A stretch of 20,568 nucleotides of DNA from Pelargonium nanum (taxonomy: Eukaryota > Streptophyta > Magnoliopsida > Geraniales > Geraniaceae). Positions 9,131-19,099 of the stretch are shown in pieces. Each line of letters begins with the position of its first letter. Position 1 is the first letter of the stretch. A model generated the notes under the pieces. The model was not told where the DNA came from. It did no database searches and saw only the letters and a list, made by a program, of their open reading frames with translations. Where the stretch lies: positions 1 to 20,568 of the forward strand of contig JAYMTF010001929.1 of the NCBI GenBank assembly GCA_036897485.1, written 5' to 3'. The translations under genes were made by a program, and so were the position numbers.

Positions 9131-10058
9131 CATGAGATGCAAATAATCAAATAAAGCTTCTCAACGACTAGTTTTTAGGGTAAAGTATTGTTTTTGGGAC
9201 ACTGATTCTGAATCTGAGATGTATATTATCTAATTTTAGAATTATTAATTTGGTTGTTAATTTGGCTTTGAATTTGAAGGAAGAGAAGAGGTGAAGTGGA
9301 TTGACTTTTTTGTACATTTCTTTGGAAACTTTGTAACGGCTATATTTCTCCCATAGGAACATTTGTCAAAAAAATTTCAAATACTTTTTTTTTTTTGATA
9401 AGTCAAATACTTTTTTTAATTGTGCAACACAAAAATGAATATTTGTAAACATTTTTCGAGAAAAAAATCATGATATTCCATGACAAAAAATCAAAATATT
9501 CGATAAATTTATTAAGTTAATTGCACAAAAAATACTCAAAATGTATTCTTTGTTAAAATTTCAATCCCACAAATTAAATACAAGAGCAAACCATAACTAA
9601 GAGCACAATTATATTGAGCTAAAAAAAGAGCACAATTTATTTTTTTTGCATACTTTCTTCATATGCGATTTATCATCAATGATTTTCTTTGTTGTTGAAG
9701 AGATTAGTGATCTTTTCTCGTCATCTTTTGAAAAGAAAAACGAAGTCACACCGTGTTAAGAAGCGACAACTTCAAACTTTTCTCGACATTTTTTGAAAAG
9801 AGTATAAATTTTATACTTAGGTGCTAGATCTTTTGTTAATTTTTGAAACTTGTCGTCCTTCTGTAATTACTCTTTTTTTATATATGCAAACATAACCAAT
9901 GCACTTCATCCTCTTGTACACAAATTTCTTATCGTTCTTGATCATTTGAAGAGATATGCTATGAAACATTCTAAGTTAGACTAAGCATGCACATATATAC
10001 TTTACTTTGGACTTTTCTTTCTTTATAAGTATAAAAGTGTTTGAAATCTCAGATGTGA
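9131..10058. other. AT-rich intergenic spacer
   Basis: No supported gene. There is a T-rich run near 9387-9400 and a short direct repeat GAGCACAATT at about 9602 and 9630. Two related stretches around TTTTCTCG...TTTTGAAAAGA occur near 9713 and 9779. A minus-strand AATAAA at 10064-10059 is the likely poly(A) signal of the small heat shock gene. Confidence 0.5.
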
Positions 10059-10129
10059 TTTATTGATTGAGACTTTCAGCTAAGACACAAAGTAAAATGT
10101 AAATACATTCAGACGGACGCTCCAAACCC

Positions 10130-10213
10130 ACATGTTCATTAGAACAAGTAAAAATGTTAATCGGTGAGTTTACATGTTCATTAGAACAAGTAAGAATGTT
10201 AATCGATGAGTTA
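10130..10213. repeat. 42-bp tandem direct repeat in the 3' UTR of the small heat shock gene
   Basis: Two adjacent 42-bp copies (10130-10171 and 10172-10213), each beginning ACATGTTCATTAGAACAAGT, differ at only about three positions. They lie 148-231 nt after the stop codon, in the presumed 3' UTR of the plastid small heat shock protein. Confidence 0.9.
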
Positions 10214-10360
10214 ACAGGTAACAATATTTTTTCATTAATTTTCCATTGCAATATACAAATAAACTTCCTTTTCTCAAAGAAAACTAACTTTTGATGATAA
10301 AAGAAAAAACAAACAAAAGCATATGGTTCTATTTCAACATCTTCCTCCAAAACTCTACAA

Positions 10361-11587
10361 TCACTCAACATTGATATCCAAAACCTTCCCCAACCCACTA
10401 GCCTTAGGAATACCAATATACAAAACCCCATCTCTGACCTCAGCTCTAATCTTCTCAAACTCCACATTCTCCGGCAACCCAATTCTGTAACTATACTTCC
10501 CGTAGCTCTTCGCCGACCACTCCTCCTCCTCCGCCGCCGCCTCCCCAACAGCTCCATTTTCTTGACCACTCTTCTTCTTCGCCGACTTCTCGGCCTTCAC
10601 CACCAGCATCTTCTCCTCAACCCACACCTTCACGTCCTCTTTCGTCATTCCGGGCATGTCGAATCTCAATTTGTACTCTGTTTCTCTTTCCTTTATCTCC
10701 CATGGCGTCCTTCCACGGCTGTAGCCGCCTCTCTGGCTCTGCGCCGCCGCCTCCGCCGCCGCTGCTCTCGACGACGGCCACTCGTATGGGTCGTATGTTA
10801 GAGAGTCCATTGTGTCCATCATCTGCTGCACCGTCCTTGCTGTCGGAAATCTGTCCCATAAACCTGGAAAAAAAACAGAGGTTAGCTCTGGTTTTTCGGA
10901 TTTCATGTTAAAAAGGTGAAAATTTGAGTGAAAATTGACTGAAACCAGCAACTGGGAATTTTAATTTTTCGTTGATTGAGTGGAAAATCGAGTGAATTAG
11001 ATTGAAATCGTCCAGAAATAAGAAACAGAGTACATCAAATAACGAACAAAGATTTATTGTAGTTGACCAGAACCAGGTACTCTGTTCTAACGTCAAAGTC
11101 TAGAGAAGTGAAAATTGAGCATAATAGATTGAAATCGAAGAGAAATCACCAACTGGGCACTTCGATTTTTCGCCGATTAAGTTGAGATTAAAGTGAAATA
11201 CATGAATTTGACTGGAAAATTGAAGTACTGAAATCGACAGAAAAAAGAACTGGGTTCATCAATTCTCAGTCGGAAGAGTGGAAATTCGAGTAAAACACAG
11301 TGAATTTAACCAGAAATCAGCAATCAAGTACTTCAATTTTCTGTAAATCAGTGTGTAAATACATTGAAATCGAGTGGAGTACCTATGGGAGTGACAGGGG
11401 CGGTTCGTTTCTTGGGCTTACTGGTTCTCTGCAAATGGTCAAGATTCTCTCTAGCTTCACCAGCCATTGCCTTGACGCTGAAGCTACTGTTGCGGTTCAA
11501 GTTCGCGCCTATTGGTTGCTTTCTGCTTCTTCCAGATCCATATGACAAGGGAAGAGAGTGAGTGAAGTTCGATAGAGACTGTGCCAT
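10361..11587 (-). CDS. HSP21-like: Plastid small heat shock protein (HSP20 family, HSP21-like)
   Basis: Two exons, 11587-11383 and 10863-10361, with a 519-nt GT-AG intron, give 235 aa; HSP21 proteins are about 220-240 aa. Residues 1-40 are Ser/Arg-rich and poor in acidic residues, ending SVKA|M, a plausible stromal transit peptide. Residues 69-88 (GLWDRFPTARTVQQMMDTMD) match the conserved Met-containing amphipathic segment of plastid members, although it has fewer Met than usual. Residues 121-224 are the alpha-crystallin domain (TPWEIKE, LRFDMPGMTKEDVKV, then VRDGVLYIGIPKA with the GVL signature). The C-terminal I-N-V at 232-234 is the IXV motif used in oligomer assembly. Unusual are the Ala-rich linker at 102-109 and a charged Lys/Ala/Glu insert at 161-183. 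Such proteins are ATP-independent holdases that protect stroma and thylakoid proteins in heat. A mitochondrial relative is less likely. Confidence 0.92.
10914..11375 (-). repeat. Small heat shock gene intron built from degenerate repeats
   Basis: Most of the intron consists of five or six diverged copies of a unit of roughly 70-125 bp. On the plus strand each begins near GTGGAAAATCGAGTGAA or GTGAAAATTGAG. It continues with ATTGAAATCG, an AGAAATCA-CAACTGGG-like segment and a TTCGATTTTTCG-like segment. Starts are about 10914, 10979, 11106, 11185, 11276 and 11350. The copies drift widely, so the array is old. Confidence 0.6.
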
Positions 11588-11673
11588 TTTTGCTGATACT
11601 CTGTTTTCAATTGAAGATAATGTGGATAAGATACAGAGAGGACTTGTGTGAAAATGGAAGAGAAGGTAAGGTC

Positions 11674-11680
11674 ATTTATA
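11674..11680 (-). promoter_or_regulatory. TATA box of the small heat shock gene
   Basis: TATAAAT on the minus strand, 87 bp upstream of the ATG, with GC-richer flanks. It predicts transcription start near 11645 and a leader of about 60 nt, usual for a heat shock gene. Confidence 0.65.
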
Positions 11681-11745
11681 AAGGAAAGATCCTAACTTTT
11701 TGGAAAAAAAATTGAAAATAAAATAAAATAATCTGAGAAGAGAGA

Positions 11746-11820
11746 TTCTGGATTTCTCCAGAAATGTTCCACTGAGGAAGAAGACGATGTGGGTCAGTAG
11801 TAGTTTCCAGAAGCTTTCCA
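11746..11820 (-). promoter_or_regulatory. Heat shock element cluster
   Basis: Two clusters of alternating TTC and GAA units lie 65-150 bp upstream of the TATA box. At 11804-11820, TTTCCAGAAGCTTTCCA holds a perfect TTCnnGAA core with a third TTC one base out of register. At 11746-11769, TTC, TTC, GAA and TTC units occur, including CTCCAGAA, with irregular spacing. They fit heat-shock-factor binding and heat induction of the adjacent gene. Confidence 0.55.
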
Positions 11821-11879
11821 GCAGACGCAAGGGACGACTGGTCGTTTTGGTATAATAAGAGCGACGTCAAACTTAAACG

Positions 11880-12688
11880 ACAGTTCGTTTAAATAGCATA
11901 ATTACAAGGAAAAAAAACGTACTTACCATACGATCAAAATTTTATTGCATAATTCGTGTATCGGACTCGAGAGCAGTAGACAATTCTAAAAAAGGAAATA
12001 TCATAAACACCCAAAGCATATTTTGAGCATTTTGATTAGAGATTTTGTGCGACTCGAATGGAAGCCGAGAGTTGGACTGACCCGGTTGGATTTAGAACGG
12101 ATCTCGTAGCCTATAAAAAGTTAGTGTAGGGTTTTGTGTCCGTCATTTATTTGCACTCTCCATTTTAGTTGTTAGGTTTCTCTCTGCCCAATGTTTTTAC
12201 TAATGTTTTTAATTTTCTATCCACATCAACATATATCAAGTCAGTTTGACATGTAAATTTATTCAAGTAATACCAACATATTCTAGCTTCTTTAGACCGT
12301 ATTCAGAAAGAGTTCTATATTTGAAGTGTTTTTCACGTCATCTCTCGTTGGTTGAGAGATCGAAACACTATCTTCATTTTTATGAACTGAATTTCCCATC
12401 AAATTCAAGAACATGATTCGATAAATTTACACTTGACATGATTTTTGTTTGATCATGAGAATTAGATCTATTACCCTAAATGTTGGTGACCTCTTCTGGA
12501 AGATAAGGTGGATAAAATTCAAACAAATTTTTATCCATGGATTGATAGAGTGATTCGACTAAATTTAATTGCAACCATATTTTTTTTCGTTAAAAGTCCC
12601 AACCGGTACAAATACATGTATTCTTTCCTAGGAAGATATCTAACCCGCCAACTCCAATGTCGCACATTAGTTATCATATAGACCAATA
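11880..12688. other. Gene-poor spacer
   Basis: No supported gene. A promoter-like patch on the plus strand has CCTATAAAAAG at about 12110 followed by a C/T-rich leader-like stretch to 12190, but no coding frame follows. It could be a promoter scrap or part of an old repeat. Confidence 0.4.
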
Positions 12689-13039
12689 CTGCAACTGCAT
12701 TCATATTTAATATCCTCCCATATTTCTGGTTGATATGCACACATTTACTTAAATCAATTTCACTTAGAGTTATTCACTATTTTAACGTCTTACAAGCTCG
12801 TATACGGAATACATAAGTTTATTCAAACGATAGCCTTCTAAAAATTTAATACACAAAGAGCTTAAGAACTGCAGTTTATATAGTAGAAAATCCTGTTTGA
12901 CATCATTATAAATCACTTACTTTGTGCCTAGAAAATAAACTGATCATATGATACTAAAACAGCTCATGCATCAATAGCTTCACCACACAGTTGAACCACA
13001 TTAATTTGTTAATGAAAAACAATATGCATGACCAACAAG

Positions 13040-13085
13040 CAACTCATTTTTTCATGACAATATACATCATGAAAACTTGAGTTTG
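13040..13085. repeat. Hairpin motif, copy 1 of 5
   Basis: CAACTCATTTTTTCATGA, a 9-nt spacer, then TCATGAAAACTTGAGTTTG form a near-perfect inverted repeat with arms of about 18 nt. Related copies are at 14253-14290, 15589-15634, 17216-17254 and 18085-18131. Confidence 0.8.
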
Positions 13086-13234
13086 TAAATAACATATTTG
13101 GCATACAAATCTCATGATTTCTCATACACATGTAAACAAACTTGTTTGGGATCTCCCAATATTACCCTATAATCAAAACATCCGACTCAAGTCTAAACGT
13201 GGATCACAGATAATATTAATAATACAACAATTCA

Positions 13235-13620
13235 AAAACTAGTGCAACGGAAATATATAATAAATGATGCACACCGAAATTTAACATGGTTCGGCAATTT
13301 GTCTACGTCCACACGACAAAATCAACAATAATGATATTGATCGAAAAGAAAGTTGCGTCGTAAATACATAATTTTGATAACAGTTTTTCTCACGCTCACT
13401 CAAAAACTTAATAAACTCAAATCCTTTCTCACGCACTCACTGCAAATACACACTAGCTAATTTGTGCTCTCTGTGTGTTGGTCTCTTAAAATAGAGATCA
13501 CCATATGCTCCAACCAACTTCATTCGATGAAATTGAATGCAATGCTAGCTTAACAACCGTTCGACCCATAGTCGTTGCATAGAACTACAATCTAATTATT
13601 AATTACATTATAACCCGAAA
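13235..13620. mobile_element. Possible fossil long-terminal-repeat-like segment
   Basis: The stretch around ACATGGTTCGGCAATTTG and CTACGTCCACACG resembles a motif common in plant Copia-type terminal repeats and their remnants. It is followed by TCTCTGTGTGTTGGTCTC and CAACCAACTTCATTCG. No coding parts or paired repeat ends were found. If real, it is an old broken remnant. Copy B keeps only the first part (15780-15880). Confidence 0.25.
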
Positions 13621-14252
13621 GCCCAAATCTAAGAAAATAACAATTTGTAGAATGATATTAATTATTAGTTACCGTCTTATATAAAAAAATACATGCATAC
13701 TTATTATTCAAAATACAATCTATATTTGATTTTCATATGCAGTAGAGACAGTACTTTTTAAAATAAAATTGTTACAACAAATTAACCTAATTTTGAGATG
13801 CTTGCTTTTGTATAACTCAACAATAATTTTGTGTGATTTTTTTATTTACGACTAATCTTATTAGGTTTCTATTTACTTTTTTTAATCCGAACCAAATCCT
13901 ATATGTACCTTTTCGAATACCTAAAAATATTAGGATGCTCTTCCATCATCTTCTTTTTAGACAATAGAATTCAAAATAAGAGAAAATACAAAGTTTTGTA
14001 ATAATAAATTTCAATTAAAATTTATTTAGTATCCTCCATTATCTCAACAGCGCTGTAAAACCATTTCCTTGAACCATAGTCATCTGAAAATTTGAACACA
14101 CAAACATTAATAAGGTTGAAATAGTAGAAAATCATGATAGAAATCAATAAGCATCACTTTCTTTGTGCCTTGAAAATGAACCCAAATGACACGAGAACTC
14201 ATATATCTCTCCAACACATATGTAACTCATGAAAACAAGCTGGACAAAGAAG

Positions 14253-14290
14253 CAACTCAATTTTTCATGACAACGGATATCATGAGCAAG
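14253..14290. repeat. Hairpin motif, copy 2 of 5
   Basis: CAACTCAATTTTTCATGA, a short spacer, then TCATGAGCAAG. The inner arms (TTTTTCATGA and TCATGAG) are kept while the outer arm on the right has drifted. Confidence 0.7.
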
Positions 14291-14689
14291 ACTGTAGATG
14301 AAGGTGGGCAATAGGTACAATTGAGCAGAGCATAAGATAATAATACAATCGTCTTCCAATAAAATACATTTATTTTCACTGATGAGACGGAGTACACAAA
14401 AATTGACTACATTGGATCCACGCTCAATATTGATTTATCTTTATTTGAGTTTCTTTATCTACCGAGTGTTTTTTTTTTTTGGTTGAACACTAAACAATAT
14501 AAAATTCACATGCTCTTATAGACACTTAATCGCTACTAGTTATGTTTCAAGTATAGTAAAATATATGCACACATCGTTAGTAAACTTGTGAGATGAGACA
14601 TCATTTCTTTTACTAATTTTCCTTTTCAGTAATAAAATTCAAATTTAATCATTTTTTAATAAAAAAATGAAGAGCCATCTTAAAAAAAT

Positions 14690-15254
14690 AGGTTATGTGA
14701 GTCTTATCATGTCTAAGGTTCATGTGGTAGGATGTTACAATGAAGATAATGTTGTTAATTTGCACAGCTCAACAGTTCGGATTGGTAAAGACTAATTCGA
14801 ATTTAGTTTGATCATATTCAAATCATAAAATCCATCTCCTGTATTTATATTCAACATCATTCTATTATTTTTATTTGAATAAACTTCTGTGAATGTTTCT
14901 GTTTATTGTTGTCGTTTTCATATATTTTCTTGTAGTGGGGCTTTTGTGCCCACACCAAACGGAGAACAAGAGCCGAACTGGTGGTTTTAATGTCAAAATT
15001 TGTTTTATTAAATGTAGTATGTGAATGATATTTAGTGTACGTTGAGTGATATTAACAATAAATTACTTAAGATTCGAGAAAAGATGAATGTGCAAAGATG
15101 ATTTTGAGTTAAGAATAAATATATATAGTCAAAATCTGCTCCATTAATGATATAGTATGTGAATATGTTACTCATACATATCTTAATTTAGTTTAGTTTT
15201 AATTTCTAACCCATCGAACTTATCATCCGAAATTCATCAATATATATACAAGAT
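14690..15254. other. Unique spacer between duplication copies
   Basis: AT-rich sequence with no supported gene and no visible match in the rest of the window. It separates copy A from copy B. Confidence 0.45.
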
Positions 15255-15588
15255 TGCAACTGCATCCTATTTAATATCCTCCAATATTTCTTGCTGATAT
15301 GCACATACTTAAATCAATTTCACTTCGAGTTAATAGCTATTTTCACCATATACAAGCTCGTATACGTAAATTTATTTAAACGATAGCTATCTAAAAATTT
15401 AATACACAAAGAGGTTAAGAACTGTATTTTATATAGTAGAAAAACATGTTTGATATCATTATAAATCACTTACTTTGTGCCTAGAAAATGAACTCATCAT
15501 ATGACACTAAAACAGCTCATGTATCACTAGCTTCACCACACAGTTGAACCACATTTGTTACTGAAAAACAATATGCATGACCAAAACG

Positions 15589-15634
15589 CAACTCATTTTT
15601 TCATGACAATATACATCATGAAAGCTTGAGTTTG
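15589..15634. repeat. Hairpin motif, copy 3 of 5
   Basis: CAACTCATTTTTTCATGA, a 9-nt spacer, then TCATGAAAGCTTGAGTTTG; almost identical to the copy at 13040, as expected for the better-matching part of the duplication. Confidence 0.8.
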
Positions 15635-15888
15635 AAAATAGCATATTTTGCGTTCAAATCTCCTTTCTCGTACACTCGTAAACAAACTTGTTTGGGATCT
15701 CCCGTTACCCTATAATCAAAATATCCGACTCAAGTCTAAACGTGTATTGCAGATAATATTAATAATGCAACAAATCAAAACCTAGTGCAACGGAAATATA
15801 TAATAAATTATGCATACCGGAATTGAATGTAGTTCGGTAATTTGCTAACGTTCACACAATAAAACTAAAAATAGTGATATTGAAAATG

Positions 15889-16020
15889 GTCATTACCCTT
15901 AGATTTTATTTCAAAAGTTCATGACTAAATTTGGTCAACATTTGAAAGTTCAGAGATTTTTTGGATTAAAAAAATTTCACAGTCAGTTCATAGACCAAAT
16001 TGAGTCTTTTACTTTAAAAA
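15889..16020. repeat. Segment specific to copy B (dispersed-repeat-like)
   Basis: Runs from GTCATTACCCTTAG to TTTTACTTTAAAAAG. It contains AAAGTTCATGACTAAATTTGG and a related AGTTCAGAGATT phrase, a style seen in plant dispersed non-coding repeats. It is absent from copy A, so it was inserted in B or replaced the matching part. Its class is not recognised. Confidence 0.4.
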
Positions 16021-16065
16021 GAATACATGCAACTTATTATGTTATTTAATTTTTATATGGTTGAG

Positions 16066-16648
16066 AGACTGAGTTATTTCGCTTGGTTGACGGCTCTTAA
16101 TAGTATTCCGTGCTCTGTGTTCCTGCACCATCGTGGAGTTGCTATTTCATATGTGGTTTGCCGTCTTTGTGACACGTGTTTGGAGGATTGTTCGCATCTT
16201 CTCTTGGGTTGTGATTGGTCTTGCCGGGTTTGGTCCGGGATTCTTCAATGGTGGTCGGTTTCAATGGCTTTCCCTGCATCATGTTACGACCTTTTTTGCT
16301 CATGGCCTTCCGCTCTTATCGGCAGCTCTCGGATTTGGAAAGTGTGGAATGGTTTATGCCCAATAGTTATGTGGTTTATTTGGCTCATCCGGAATGCTCT
16401 GATTTTTTATGACAAGTACCCATTTTTGGAGGACACGGTTCAACGATTTAAGTGCTTTAGTTTTTCTCTTCTTTCTTGTCTTCTTGGTGTGCCTAAGTTA
16501 GATTTTTCGCTCCCTTTTTGGTTCTCTCGCCCTTGTTCAGCTTTAGTCTAGTTTTGCTGGCTTTCGTTATTTTGTATTTTTATTCGCCCTGTCGGGTTCA
16601 TTAATGAAAATACCGCTTCTTTATAATAAATAAAAGACTGAGTTATTT
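16066..16648 (+). mobile_element. 5'-truncated LINE with 14-bp target duplication
   Basis: AGACTGAGTTATTT at 16066-16079 and 16635-16648 flank a 555-bp insert (16080-16634). The insert is open in one frame to a TAG near 16551. It encodes the zinc-binding C-terminal part of a plant LINE polyprotein: WLTALNSIPCSVFLHHRGV, then CRLCDTC...HLLLGC with the C-C-H-C pattern, VWSGILQWW and FIWLIRNALIF. A 3' UTR with TTCATTAATGAAAATACCGC and an A-rich TAATAAATAAA tail follows. The endonuclease and the reverse transcriptase core are missing, so it cannot move itself. The exact 14-bp duplication and open frame suggest a fairly recent insertion. Confidence 0.9.
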
Positions 16649-17215
16649 TATTTAAAGAAGTATTACAACAAATAGCCTAAATATGAGATACCCTAGTAGT
16701 GTGTAACTCAGATCATCTCATTAAAAATAACGTTGTGCGATAACTGCTAATGTGTAACTCAAACCATCTCATTGCAACTAATTTTTTCATTTACGGCAAA
16801 TCTTTACTAAATAGTAACGGAAGATAAAGATAGTTTATTTAATTATTTATTTAAATCTGCCCAGAATCTAATTTTCTTACCTTTGTTACTGATATATCAC
16901 TTATAGTGTCTCATCAGGCGTTGTACATGTTCGTTCGTCATCTTCTTTGGACAATTGCATTCAAAATAAGTGAAGATACAAAGCTACAATTCTATTAATA
17001 AATTTTTATTAAAATTTGTTTAGTATCCTCTACTATCTCAGAAATGAATGGTATAAAAGCATTTATTGGAACTATAGTCATCTCAAATTTTGAACACAAA
17101 CATTAATAAGGTCTAAATAGTAGAAAATCATGATTGAAATGAATAAGCAGCACTTTCTTTGTGCCTTGAAAATCAACCACATATGTAACTCATGAAAACA
17201 ACCATGAAAAAAGAG

Positions 17216-17254
17216 GAACTCAATATTTTCATGACAACAGACATCATGAGCAAG
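17216..17254. repeat. Hairpin motif, copy 4 of 5
   Basis: GAACTCAATATTTTCATGA, a short spacer, then TCATGAGCAAGC; it pairs with the copy at 14253, as expected for the second half of the duplication. Confidence 0.65.
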
Positions 17255-17749
17255 CACGAATATATTAATGATCCAACTAAAAAAAACTGACTTGTTTTTG
17301 ACACGAAATTGCAGATAATATTGTTGTCATAAATTTGGTTATTCAATGAAAAAACATTTATTTTCATTGATGGCACGAAATACAGAAAAGTTGAAAAAAT
17401 AGGATAGACGCCCAATACCAGTCCTCTCTCCCGAGAGTCTCTGTTATTTAACATATGTTTTTTCTTGGCCAAACACCAAACAACATGAATACTCACATGC
17501 ATTTATTGAACTTAGCCATCACAAATTTTGCTTGTTCTTTGCCCGACTCTATTGTATTTCCCGATTTATCACATTATAATTTTATGCTATATATAAGTGA
17601 CTTATGTTTCAAGTAACATAAAATATATGTACTCGTCGCGAGTAAACATGTGAGATAAGATAACATTTCTTTGTTTTACTTAATTTTCAATTCCAGTAAT
17701 AAAATTTAAATTTAGTCTTTTTTCTTTAAAATTTTAAGAGCCTAATTTT

Positions 17750-18560
17750 TTGTTTCAACACAGGATCCACATCAAATGATTGGGACAGCCATGATAATGC
17801 ATCCGGTTGTATATTATATATTGGACCAACTAAAAAAATGTACATTTAAAATGGTTTTCAGAGTTAGGTCAGGATATTAAACAAATTTGACAATGCCATC
17901 AAATTAATGCTCCATTCTTAGTTTTTTTTTTCATTAGTAAAAATCAACAACTGAATCTGGAGTAAGTACACGTGGCATATTATGATTCAAAAAACACGCA
18001 AAAATGTCCATAATTGACGCACCATTTTGTACGGTATTTGGCACGTATAACATTACTCTACTCAAAATATTTGTGACAAAGAAACAACTCAAATTTTTCA
18101 TGACAGTAAACATCATGAGAACTTCAGTTTGTAAGAGTCATATTGGATTTCAAATCAGCTTCAGTACAATACAAAGTGAGCTTGATATAAGAATTTTCAA
18201 CGAATGAACAAAAAAGATTTTGTGAGCGATAATCTATTAACAAAACCGTGCAGTAAATTTATATTGTGCTTGACCTGGCCGTGCAAAATGCATCAAACGA
18301 ACTGCAACAAAAGTCGAGCATATCACGCTTCCCGCCCTTCAGCTCTTAACCTTGTCCTTTCTTTTATAACCGCCCTTAACCCTGTTAATACAAATGTGTA
18401 AGACAAAGGTAGAATATATATAGCTTCTTCTTTCTTTCCAAAAACGGGGTTGTTTTTTTAAGTATGTTTCTGAAATTAGTATCTCGTCGTTGAGTAATTG
18501 GTTTTTGTTTATGTGTTATGACGTATATAACCTAGTAGTTTTACTAAAGATTGTTAGATC
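17750..18560. other. Spacer with a fifth hairpin motif
   Basis: No supported gene. The copy at 18085-18131 (CAACTCAAATTTTTCATGA, spacer, TCATGAGAACTTCAGTTTG) and its flank resemble a partial fifth unit of the array to the left. CTTTTATAACC near 18360 is TATA-like on the plus strand, but no coding frame follows. The right end is probably the 3' UTR of the minus-strand gene ending at 18563. Confidence 0.5.
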
Positions 18561-18562
18561 AC

Positions 18563-18887
18563 TCACTTGGTCTTTTCTTCTGAATTTTCCTCGGGTTCTT
18601 CATTTGAGGTCGTGTCCAATGCTGTCAACTTCCCGAAAGATTCTTTTGCTTTGCCAAAGAATTCCTTTACATCATCAAATACAGTTTTGAGCTTGTCTGG
18701 CGTTGGAAGCTGCATTCAGAAGAACAAGGATATCAAGAAGCCGAGAACAAAAAGCAGACGATAACAAGAAAAACTGATGCCAAGTCCAAAACAATAGAAC
18801 CACAAAAGGTTGAAAAAAGAAGTACAATCCGATACACACCTGAATAACATTTGACGGAGAAAGTGCAGCTCGCAAATTACCATTTTC
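18563..18887 (-). CDS. 3' end of an unrecognised protein gene (last two exons)
   Basis: Two phase-0 exons with good splice sites: 18887-18840 (ENGNLRAALSPSNVIQ, after TAATATGCAG, donor CAG|GTGTGT) and 18709-18563 (48 aa and TGA, after GAATGCAG). The terminal exon begins LPTPDKLKTVFDDVKEFFGK and ends in an acidic, hydrophilic tail, EENSEEKTK. The body is rich in Lys, Glu and Phe with amphipathic helix character; there is no membrane segment. I do not recognise the family. A short model starting at an ATG at 18917-18915 would give 74 aa. Upstream exons at 19093-19054 and 19995-19940 are possible and in phase, but weak. The frame agreement across the junction and the well-formed splice sites support a real gene. 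Confidence 0.5.
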
Positions 18888-19053
18888 CTGCATATTACGC
18901 TCGGAAGATTTAGACATTGAACTAACGAAGTCGTGTTGTCAAACATATGCAAATTCATATCTCTATTGTTGTTGAGGGTAGAGAGTAGAGATTACGGTCA
19001 CATTACAACAAGTTTGTAGCCATATCTGAAATTTGTAAATTTCCGCAACTCAC

Positions 19054-19093
19054 GATGCTGCTTTTGTGCCATCTCCTGAATTTCCTTCTCGTC
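19054..19093 (-). CDS. Possible upstream exon of the unrecognised gene
   Basis: Forty bases between TTGAATAG and ATC|GTGAGT on the minus strand. In the phase needed to reach the next exon it reads TRRKFRRWHKSSI; another frame reads the helix-like DEKEIQEMAQKQH. The strong donor is the main support. Which frame is used cannot be settled by eye. Confidence 0.3.
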
Positions 19094-19099
19094 CTATTC

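Larger units (their letters stand above)
12689..14680. repeat. Copy A of a large direct duplication
   Basis: Non-coding block repeated in the same order and orientation at 15255-17740. The first 650 bp match closely by eye (about 85-90 percent), for example TTAATACACAAAGAG, AATCACTTACTTTGTGCCTAG and AACAAACTTGTTTGGGATCT. Later parts match more weakly (AACATTAATAAGG, TAGTAGAAAATCATGAT, CACTTTCTTTGTGCCTTG, TTATGTTTCAAGTA). Copy A has its own 13340-13685 segment. Its two halves are also related, with TTTGTGCC and the hairpin motif in both. It has no open frame of note and its origin is unknown. Confidence 0.8.
15255..17740. repeat. Copy B of the large direct duplication, with LINE insertion
   Basis: Same order of segments as copy A. 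It differs by a 555-bp LINE insertion (16080-16634) and by a roughly 130-bp segment (15889-16020) in place of the 345-bp segment at 13340-13685. It extends to the TTATGTTTCAAGTA and CCAGTAATAAAATT stretches that end copy A. Hairpin motifs occur at 15589 and 17216. Confidence 0.8.

Noticed and set aside
10060-10569. Minus-strand 169-codon frame overlapping the heat shock gene and its 3' UTR
   Set aside because: Alternative frame of the last exon plus the 42-bp repeat; Arg-rich product is a shadow of GC-rich coding sequence.
12100-12200. Plus-strand gene start after the TATAAAAAG patch
   Set aside because: No coding frame with domain similarity follows.
12531-12740. Minus-strand frame of 69 codons
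   Set aside because: No family resemblance, no splice or promoter context, in AT-rich repeat-bordered DNA.
17173-17502. Minus-strand 109-codon frame in duplication copy B
   Set aside because: Hydrophobic low-complexity product, not conserved in the matching part of copy A.
13040-18131. Hairpin copies as microRNA precursors or a CRISPR array
   Set aside because: Arms of about 18 nt are too short for a plant miRNA precursor, and the copies are about 1 kb apart and diverged, unlike CRISPR repeats.
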